Below are positions 56,158-64,000 of a DNA stretch of 64,000 nt, piece after piece. This stretch comes from Argyresthia goedartella (Eukaryota; Arthropoda; Insecta; Lepidoptera; Argyresthiidae). A model generated the notes under the pieces. It ran no database searches. It saw only the letters and a list, made by a program, of their open reading frames with translations, and was not told where the DNA came from. The position numbers and the translations under genes were made by a program. The DNA lies in contig OX463812.1 of assembly GCA_949825045.1 (NCBI GenBank), positions 2,836,661 to 2,900,660 of the forward strand. The letters are read 5' to 3'. Within the stretch, counting starts at the first letter, position 1; each line of letters opens with the position of its first letter.

Positions 56158-56545
56158 TATCTATCATCATCCACATATTCATCCATATATTTTCAGCCTG
56201 TTAGCGTCCACTGCTGAACATAGGCCTCTCCAATCGCACTCCAGCGTGACCGGTCCGTAGCCACCTGCATCCAACAAGATCCAGCGATCCTCACCAGGTC
56301 GTCGGTCCATCTCGTAGGTGGCCGACCAACACTGCGCCTGCCAGTACGTGGTCTCCTTTTAAGGACCTTTTTGCCCCATCGGCCATCCGATCTTCGCGCT
56401 TTGTGGCCTGCCCATTGCCACTTCAGCTTGCTTATCCTACGGGCTATGTCAGCAACTTTGGTTCTTCTACGGATCTCCTCATTTCTGACTCGATCTCGTA
56501 GAGAAATACCAAGCATAGCCCTTTCCATAGCTCGCTGCGCTTATC
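56158..56545 (-). pseudogene. RTE/BovB-type LINE ORF2 C terminus
   Basis: The frame 56193-56528 reads MERAMLGISLRDRVRNEEIR and KLKWQWAGHKARRSDGRWGK followed by GRPPTRWTDDL and SAIGEAYVQQW, the near-invariant C terminus of RTE-clade LINEs. Only the last 110 residues remain; RT motifs are absent. A short catcc/tattc-rich tail lies at 56160-56190. Confidence 0.85.
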
Positions 56546-56944
56546 TAATTGTAATTGTAATATTGATCATCAGACACAGGTTATTATGTAATTAAATGAA
56601 ACAAGATGTAGGTAAATAACAACATAGTTTATTCGATTCAATAGCCATTTAAAAATATTACACTTCATTCACAGACAATAACATTATCGATATACAGGGG
56701 GCTTGCAAAAGGCAGTCAGGGTAAAGATAACTCAGTTAAAATATAGGTTCCTATTTTTAACAGGCAAAGGTAAAATAATTATTAAATAATTAATATAATA
56801 AAAGATCTCCACATTTTTTTAAATGTACTCTTACATTTACATTGTATTTTTTATTGTGATAAAAATGATCCAAACATTATTGAAATTTCTTGAAATTACG
56901 TTTTATGTGTTTTTCCCTATTTTCAGACAGTGATTATTTCGAGT

Positions 56945-56955
56945 ATGTATTGTGT

Positions 56956-57020
<65 letters not shown>
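56945..57020. repeat. GT microsatellite
   Basis: Almost pure GT repeat directly upstream of the next SINE. Confidence 0.9.
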
Positions 57021-57022
<2 letters not shown>

Positions 57023-57037
57023 ATGCATGTGTGTCAT

Positions 57038-57312
57038 GAGAAATCCATGGCCAAGTGGTTTCGAGCTCGCTTCTCATACAGGAGATGTGGGTTCTAATCC
57101 GGTGCTGACCATGTACCAATGAGATAAGTAATTCATCAGAACATTCCGTTCTAACGGTGATGGAAAACATCGTAAAGAAACCACCTATCTCCACTGTGGT
57201 GATGGGCTATCCCCCTGTGATGCAAAATGGAGTAGTGTATAATTGGCTTAACGTGGGCACATTCTGTCTCTGCCGTCCCGTACGGGAAAAAGCGTAACGC
57301 TATATTTGTATG
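57038..57312 (+). mobile_element. tRNA-headed SINE, family B
   Basis: Same head and body as 78-340: A-box-like ggccaagtggtt, B-box-like gggttctaatcc, then atgagataagtaattcatc and the taacgtgggcac block near the end. Confidence 0.7.
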
Positions 57313-59225
57313 TTTGTTTTGTCATATAAACCTGAAATAAATATTTTGCAATTTGTATAGGATCCTGTAAGGTATATTCCAAGTAATTAAGTTGTCCGAA
57401 TTTATCATCAAGGGCTGGAAGGGGTGATTTGAGACGCGAGAATGAATAGCATTGCGGCCTGGTTCGCGAGTCCCGGATACTCTAGATTTCTGCAGAATTT
57501 CTGACGCGTTTCTCCGACAATAAATCACTCGGAGACACCCGCTTTAGAATGGAAAGGAACGGCGACAACGGGGACAATGGGAAATATTAATATGAGATTA
57601 CTTAATGGTCCGAGGATGGATCACTTGGTGGAAAGAAAAGGACAGGTCACAAAGCATTGTCTTTTTAAAATGAATTATATATAACATAAATTGTGGTCTC
57701 CGTATTTGAATCTGTGTACTTCTGGAAAAATTCGCTAACATGTATCTTCTGTATTGGTTGACGTCAACAAGTAACGCTGCGAGAACTTACTAAAAAATAA
57801 CAACATCTTATTTGGTGTGATGTAGATTCATTAAATGCTCGAAAAAATATTTACTGATGTAATACTATTCAAAGTTAAAATAGGTATACGATTTCAATAA
57901 TTTAACAGTCTTTACCCAACTGCCTTGGCTCAGTGCACAGCCCGATGCATATGTACAATACAACCCTCAACATAAATAAAATTAATGTTTTTAGAACATA
58001 TTTAAGTATGTCACAATATCTATGTACTCCATATTTACAACAAATATCACTGTTATGTCTTCTTTATAATATTTACACTTACAGAGTCATATTTACAAAG
58101 GGCTTCATATTTATCCTGGCTTTGTAATTTAAAATTGAGTATATATGTTACAGGATATACAATACTTAACTAGGAGTATAGTGAATATTTATGCCCAAGT
58201 TTCATTAAACAGGTTTTCTACAAGATTACTACACGTTAAAATACATTTAAATGGTATGTAGATCATGAATTAAGGAATATGAATAGATTAGTTGGTCTTA
58301 TTACATACATGATAGATTATATTGTTTTACTTATCTAACACGAGTGCATCTTACATTATTACGAGCTTTTTTACATCAACAATGAAAATTCAATATAGTT
58401 GACCTTACATGTCGTTAAAAACCAACGATTTTAATCTATCTACCGCACCTTTCTACTATTTTTAGCGTTGCATTTACCAGCCCCTGAGCACTTAGTGTGA
58501 TCGCTTTTAGGCATGTTTCAATAATGTGAAAATTGAATTCCCATTTTGCTCTAATGCTTTCACGTTTGAATTCTAACGAAAAACTTTTTAACAACAATTA
58601 CAAAACTTATCATTCTTAAAAACTATATGTTCCAGACTTATCCTAGACTAGATTAAATTGTTTTAAAACTGTAGCACATATTAGTTTTTTGATGGTGTTA
58701 TTAAATATGTTTCGGCTACAAATGATATAATGATCGTATATCAGTAATAGGAACAACTGAGACTGCGTGGTTCTGATGATTGTACTTGTAGGCGGACCCA
58801 TCTAATATCAATTTATCACACCACACGCTCTTATAACTCGCTTAGTCATATAATAGCGATAGGCTGCACTACTAAATGCAGACAATTCCTGTCGCGAGTC
58901 GGTGTTCCATCTCTGCTACATTTGGGATTAAGCTGCCCATTATTTTAAATGATTATATTGATTGAGCATGAGGGAACTTGGCGGTGTTCAAATATTTAAG
59001 AAACATATACAGAAATTTGTCGCCTCTTTTGTTGTAGCTATTCAAAATTGTAATGACATCGACTTCGTGTGGGAAAAACAACAGTTTAGTTTGTTATTTT
59101 TACACTATAATAGGTTTCCTCTCTTTCAGCTTACAAGAGCAACTCTTCTTTTTCATACTCCAATTATTATTTTTATTTACTCTAAAATCATCATTTAGTG
59201 AGACTGAGGAGGCGTTCTGTCGTTG
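57313..59225. other. No gene seen; may include 3' UTR of the minus-strand exon
   Basis: Low-repeat, AT-rich sequence, unusual for this window. It lies downstream of the candidate minus-strand terminal exon (59226-59455), so part may be its 3' UTR. No polyadenylation site can be fixed by eye. Confidence 0.4.
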
Positions 59226-59455
59226 CTATAACGAGACTGTGTTCCCGTTGTTTTTCGTTAAAATATTCGTTCTTTCGTTATTCGCAGTATTCGTTACAGC
59301 AGTTTTAGTTTTGTCTAATTCTTTCTTCGGGTTTCTTGTCTGTTCCTCGTTTCTCATATTTTCTTTGTTTTCTGTGGTCAACTGGCATTGTCCGTTGATA
59401 AGTTTATTCATATCGACTGGATCAGTCTGCGTTTCTCTGTCGGTACAGGCAGGTT
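59226..59455 (-). CDS. Candidate terminal coding exon of a host gene
   Basis: On the minus strand a pyrimidine-rich acceptor (ttactctttttcag, ending 59456) opens a frame of 76 codons to a TAG at 59226. It enters in phase with two leftover bases and reads PACTDRETQTDPVDMNKLIN, then a Lys/Asn/Thr-rich hydrophilic tail. There is no transposon motif, and repeats are sparse for about 2 kb downstream. The protein is not recognised; composition suggests a disordered C terminus. The alternative is a chance open frame after a chance acceptor. Confidence 0.4.
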
Positions 59456-59487
59456 CTGAAAAAGAGTAAATTGTATTAAATGTTGGA

Positions 59488-59502
59488 TTAGGTTAGGTTA
59501 GG
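59488..59502 (+). repeat. Three TTAGG units
   Basis: ttaggttaggttagg is the insect telomere unit repeated three times. It is too short to indicate a telomere; it lies in the presumed last intron of the candidate host gene. Confidence 0.8.
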
Positions 59503-59830
59503 TAAGATAATTAGCGGAACCGGGTTGCATCCCCACTGGCCTAAGCCAGCTAATTCCGTTTCTTACGTACGATAGATTATTAATTCAACGACCATTTAAC
59601 AATACAGGTTGTCAGTATTTCAGCATAACTATATCACTGGTGACTTTAACAAATTAGCGTTATTAACCCCGAGATAGAGAGCAGGTACAATTAATAGGAT
59701 TAGCAATAGGTACACTGTGGTTTGCCATTTCAACAAATTAAATCGGGACTACGAGGCCGCTATGCGCTATAAAGCATGAATGGCCTCAGTTGTGTTTAGA
59801 AAATAATAAATAAATGGTTGGCTGGATTCT

Positions 59831-59876
59831 AAAGTGCATGGTATCCTAGTGTAAGGTCAGGGTCAATGTATGTGTT
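59831..59876 (+). mobile_element. SINE family C scrap
   Basis: The ggtatcctagtgtaaggtcagggtcaatgta region matches the body of 14992-15181 and 44804-44915. Only about 45 bases remain. Confidence 0.5.
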
Positions 59877-60673
59877 ATGCTCAGTTTATTTAATTTATTT
59901 ATTTTTATTTATCAACTTATATCGGACACGAAATCTCAAGTCACACGAAACAAACCAACAGCAAAAAGTAAAACAACAAATAAAGATGCACACAAACACA
60001 GTTTCAGTTTTTTTTGGTGATTTTTAAAAAAAAATTGAAATAAATCTTTTAAACTAGAATATGACAAAAAGTTATGGGTAGATCCGCCCGATTGTGGTAG
60101 AGTTTTAGTCCTTACTGTCCTTCTATTCTAGTTAAATTATTATTTTATGCAGATAACCCATTGCACAATTATTATGAGCCATCAAAGTCACAAAAAGGGT
60201 TCACAAAAAAAACTCATCTTTACCATTTAAAAAATAAAATTAACATAATCGAGACCTCCTAATTCTCTTAAAACATCCCCAATTTGTGCCCTTTCGTATG
60301 GTATACTACATACGGTAGTATTCTCTTATTAATATCAGAAATTCATTAACTTTGTAGACCCGGGTCCTTTTTGCGCAGTCGATTTTCATTATCATTCGAT
60401 TTTATGGAAAAATGTGGGTGGTGGTGGTGTGGAAAAGTGTAGGTAAGAAAATGTTGTTTTACTCGTACAGTTGATATGTCCATCTCCATGTTATTCATCG
60501 CTTGTTTTTAACATAGATTTGTGCTATCATCTTTTTACCTCGTTTTATTTGTTACCTTGTGTTAATTCTTGTTACATTGTTTTCGTTGAGTTTTGTTACT
60601 GTTTTGTTATTGCCAACGATGCCGGGTTGGGTTTAATGCAGCATGATGTTACTGTCGATGAACAAATACTGCA

Positions 60674-62240
60674 TTTATTTTTATGAGGACCGCACCAGGA
60701 GCTTTAGCAATGTAGCTGGGATCCTTGATCTAAACATTTGGAAAGTGTGGTAAGTTCTTCACGCAGATAGCAGGCACCCATTTCACTACACGTCAGTTCA
60801 AAGTAATTTTTAATTTATACTGTTTTTGGGGTTTTAGTTAGGGTACATTGGTTTAGAAAAAAAATACATCTCGCTGTACAGACTTTAGAATTAATTTATT
60901 TTTTTCCTTAATTGTTTCAGGTTAAGACGAAAGTGATTTCAATAGACGGATCCTACTTTGTCGATTTTTACTACTTACCGATGTGGACAACGACTTTTAA
61001 AAAAAGTATTTTATGGACGGACGAGTCCAAATTCACTGAGGAAGGGATTCTAAACTTGCATAACCTTCATCAATGTAAAAGACAAAAATCTTATCAAAGA
61101 AAATGTAAATGTAATACAATTCCACAAAATGACATTATTTAGGATATTAAAATTCAAATGATCGTGTGTAGTTTTTATTCTTTTATGACTTTGTGACTGT
61201 GTAAATTGTATTATAATTGCATTGTTAGTATTTAAATCCTTGTATAATAAGTTGCTACACTCTTAAGAGTAAAATTACACCGACTCATTATTGTTTTTAT
61301 CATAAGATCTTTTTATCTACACATGTATCATAAACCCTCTTTACTGCGTTCAAAAACCGCACGTTACGATCAGCATTATGTTAAACTACTTGGTAAAAAC
61401 TCGTTTCGTATCTGGAAAACTACACATTATGGTCATTACGTATAGTTTATCTACATATAATGACATTCAAATTTCGAACGCCAACGCCCACCCGCGTGCC
61501 GTCCCTAGTTTGTGAAGTTGGTACTGACATTCAAATTTCGAACGCCGAGGCCCGTCTGCGTGAAGTTGGTACTAAAGAACAAGCTAAACAACTGCAGAGC
61601 CACAATGTCGGTCAAACATGCGGTTCCTGAACACATCAAAGAGAGCTTATGATATGTGTGTAGATAAACTAGTGTATGTAACTGTACATAATTAGGCATT
61701 ATGCAGCAGTCACATAAACTACTAATAAACGTGTAATTTATGGCAATAAATAACTGAACTGAACTGTAAATGTCTGGGCAGGTGTAATTGGTAACCAACT
61801 GGTCGGACCGCACATTTTACCCGACATCCTGGATGGCGATACCTACCTAAATTTTCTACAAATTTCCTGCCTGAATTGCCTATAGTCTTTCAACAAGATG
61901 GTTGCCCTGCACATTGGCGAACAATAATAATAATAATAACAAGTATTAGGGAATACCTAGATCATGTATTCCCTTACTCCTGGTTTAGTCGAGATGGCCC
62001 CTTTCCATGGTCTGCACGGTCCCCTGATCTCACGCCGTTGGACTTTTTTGTCTGGGGGCGGGCCAAAGAATTGGCCTACTTTCTAAAAATTTAAAGTAGA
62101 AATAATCTTTTTCAATGAAGAAATAAGGCTTTCGACACAATAAAGCAAGAAATGCGGCTGCGCACTACAACTGAGGAAGTCAAGAGATGATGTCGAGCGT
62201 GCGTAAGGAATGAAGGCCCAGCATTTTGAACAAGTTTTGT
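60674..62240 (+). pseudogene. Tc1/mariner-superfamily transposase, interrupted
   Basis: The DNA-binding and linker end (60674-60830) reads FYEDRTRSFSNVAGIL and then KVW*VLHADSRHPFHY, with a stop. The first catalytic part (60921-61143) has ILWTDESKFTEEGI, where the Asp is the first DDE residue, then NLHNLHQ. After the insertion the reading resumes near 61758 with VNVWAGVIGNQLVGPHILP. It continues as FQQDGCPAH (second Asp) and WSARSPDLTPLDFFVWG (61876-62094), which holds the third catalytic residue (Asp of SPDLTPLD). Such transposases cut and paste the element at TA sites. Frameshifts, stops and a TAA-microsatellite insertion in the second part make it dead. Confidence 0.8.
61308..61726 (+). 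repeat. Dispersed repeat D, copy 3, inside the mariner-like element
   Basis: The fullest copy. An internal inverted pair (61313-61345 with 61637-61668, ttatctacaca...ctcttta) encloses a segment with a short tandem duplication of cattcaaatttcgaac (61462 and 61527). It ends in cacataaactacta. It interrupts the mariner transposase and so is younger. Confidence 0.65.
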
Positions 62241-62854
62241 AGTTTTGTTTCAAGTTTTTAATAAGGCAGTCTATGTATTTTATGTAAGACAGAGACAGGA
62301 AATGACCTTAAGAACTCATCAACTGTGTACGAGTAAAACATCGACTTTGCGTAAAAAGAGCCCGGCTCTACAAAGTTAATGAATTCATGAAGTTAATAAG
62401 AGATTACTAACATATGTAGTTTAACATTCGAAAGGGCACAAATTGAGGATGCTAAAAGAGAATTAGGAGGTCTCGATTTTTTAAATGCTATGTAAAGATG
62501 TATACTTTTTGTGAACCCTGTTTGTTACTTTGATGGCTCATAATAATTTTTCTATGGGTTATCTGCACAAAATAAAGATATTACTAGAATAGAAGGACAG
62601 TAAGTCTTAAAACACTACTACAATTGGGTGGATATACTCATATTTTTTTGTTTTTATTTTAGTATAAACGATTCCTTTTAGACATTGTTAAAAAATACAA
62701 TAAAAAAATATTTTTTCTGGAACTGTGGGGCCTAGTCCAGAAAATTAGAGCTAGTGAGTAGCAAATGATCTCCCATTGCTGCTGACTTCGTTTGCACATT
62801 CATCTGACTAACACCCTGTATTTCGGATTAAGGTTGGATAAGATTCAAGATTGA

Positions 62855-62910
62855 AGATTTTTTTTGTTGAATATAATAAATAAATTATCTTATTCAATAT
62901 AATAATACAC
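62855..62910 (-). mobile_element. LINE 3'-end scrap
   Basis: Shares ttgaatataa...aaataaatta-tcttattcaa with the minus-strand fragment at 20262-20460; no more of the element is visible. Confidence 0.4.
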
Positions 62911-62943
62911 TCACCGCCGGCGTATACTAAACACCAAAGCATA

Positions 62944-63161
62944 TCTTTTCCCAGGCCAGTGTATTAATGTAAATTTTGATTTTTCATCATAACTTTTTCA
63001 TTTCTCAACATATTTCCAACCCAAAAATATTGGCGTATTCTCCAGGGCCAGCCCTATCGAATCGCTTCATAAAATGTATGAGACGGTGTATACTCAACTA
63101 TACACCGGCCCGTCAACATAAGTTGGGTGTATCATTAGAGATACACCGGCCTAGGAAAAGA
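62944..63161. mobile_element. MITE-like element with 20-bp inverted ends
   Basis: Ends tcttttcccaggccagtgta (62944) and tacaccggcctaggaaaaga (to 63161) are complementary with two mismatches. Additional tatacacc/ggtgtat motifs lie inside. 218 bp, non-coding. Confidence 0.6.
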
Positions 63162-63435
63162 CGTACTTCTGTCTAGTCTGTCTCATAATTTGATGCAATA
63201 CAACCAGTCAAGTGCGAGAAGGACGTCGGATCCGCACACGAAGGGTTCTATACCATTTTACACGGGAAAACGTAAAACGACAGTCTTCTTTACGAGTATA
63301 CCTTTTTAATTTTTAATAATAAAATATTAAATACTAGGTAGGACTACATTCAAGGCCGTACATCGAATCGTTTTGTGTATGTAGTGTGTAAGTTTTGCGA
63401 AAGTCTTTGCTCATTGAAACCGGAAGTGGATAGAA

Positions 63436-63495
63436 ATTGACCTATGCCCCGCAGTGGGTCGATGTGAGCAGAGCATGTTGATGATGATGACGAGG
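63436..63495 (+). mobile_element. RTE-type LINE 3'-end scrap
   Basis: cctatgccccgcagtgggtc followed by a tgatgatga tail matches the usual end of RTE/BovB LINEs (AYAPQW-like codons, then a TGA-rich tail). About 60 bases. Confidence 0.6.
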
Positions 63496-64000
63496 GATCG
63501 ATCCGGCTGACTAATGGAATTCGGCCCCGGGCCCCTAATCATATTTAAAGCAATAACTCGTATTGTAACCGATAAAAATAAACGAATGGGGGCGGCTTTT
63601 GATCGGTTCGACGTGACGGAGGTGTTTCCCGTCTACATGCCATTAGTAAAAAACATAATAATGTTCATCCATGTTTTGTGACACATGTACCATCGTCTAA
63701 GCGCTCAAAAGTTTGCGACGCAGTGTGGCTGTAAGCCGCTTTCTCAGTCACGCTTGCCACAGCTCTTAATCACCGCTGAATCTGGATCGTCGCAGTGTAC
63801 AACATTCTTTAGAACATCTTTGGTAAAGTAGCAGTTTCTTTTTTGTATCGAGTTCCGGGGAGGCATAGGATATTGAATACTAATGTCTCTTAGTACTCAA
63901 GAGCCTATACCAACATGTATGCCAAAAGGCGTGACGCTACTGAAATTAACTGCTATGAGCACACTTACTCTTGCTAGGCACGTGCGCGGGCGCACCCAAG
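63496..64000. other. No gene seen
   Basis: Mixed-composition sequence up to the window edge without motif-bearing frames or shared repeats. Confidence 0.5.

Larger units (their letters stand above)
60077..62637 (+). mobile_element. Mariner-like transposon with ~300-bp terminal inverted repeats
   Basis: The left arm (60077-60387) and right arm (62338-62637) are inverted copies of each other over about 300 bases (for example cgagacctcctaattctctt and its complement; attcattaactttgtag and its complement). Further short pairing occurs near 60465-60485 with 62310-62330. A transposase pseudogene lies between. Sequence right of 62637 ends with taacaccctgta (about 62812), a plausible original tip, without a matching left tip. 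An internal insertion (about 61145-61757) contains repeat D. Confidence 0.75.

Noticed and set aside
59053..59469. Hydrophobic 138-residue plus-strand frame suggesting a membrane protein
   Set aside because: It is antisense to the candidate exon with a good acceptor, and the hydrophobic look comes from T-rich antisense codons.
59488..59502. Telomere or telomere-directed retroposon junction
   Set aside because: Only three TTAGG units with ordinary sequence on both sides.

Overview
This window looks like transposon-dense, intron or intergenic DNA of a moth or butterfly (Lepidoptera), although no species marker was found. The evidence is the mix of elements: tRNA-headed SINEs, LINEs ending in short tandem tails (ATTTC, TTCCAAA or ATTC type), a gypsy/17.6-like LTR element with an env reading frame, RTE, Harbinger and mariner remnants, and AT-rich filler. 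Almost every reading frame that makes protein sense belongs to a mobile element. The only host-gene candidate is one terminal exon at 59226-59455 on the minus strand. Family calls rest on motifs read by eye; no database search was run.

Layout. 1-607: three SINE pieces. 660-6768: a minus-strand retroposon bounded by a 19-bp target-site duplication, with an OTU-protease frame but no visible reverse transcriptase; a younger LINE with an internal 5' inversion (twin-priming type) sits inside it. 6.8-13 kb: mostly unassigned, with a Harbinger-like remnant (8957-10016) and a LINE stub. 13-23 kb: LINE fragments, a tRNA SINE, a possible tyrosine-recombinase (Crypton-like) fragment and a degenerate LINE. 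23.6-25.3 kb: a 5'-truncated LINE. 26.1-31.3 kb: the best-preserved LINE, with both ORFs open (PHD finger plus coiled coil ORF1; endonuclease plus RT ORF2). 33.6-35.4 kb: an eroded relative of that LINE and a repeat also found at 13.1 and 61.3 kb.

35.46-55.66 kb is a nested stack. An I/LOA-like LINE on the plus strand (DUF4780-like ORF1; endonuclease, RT and RNase H in ORF2) is split inside its endonuclease by a 14-kb minus-strand LTR retrotransposon (38284-52284). That element's env region is split by a 6.5-kb element with short terminal inverted repeats (39374-45872). This innermost element carries an intron-containing DUF4806-type gene on the minus strand, a separate plus-strand frame near its left end, a ~345-bp inverted duplication of the gene's promoter and first exon, a ~490-bp tandem repeat, two MITE-like insertions and a SINE remnant. 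It is the best candidate here for a poorly described system: a two-gene DNA transposon whose transposase core I cannot see.

55.7-64 kb: LINE and SINE scraps, RTE fragments, the candidate host exon, and a mariner-like transposon with ~300-bp terminal inverted repeats and a transposase gene broken by further repeats.
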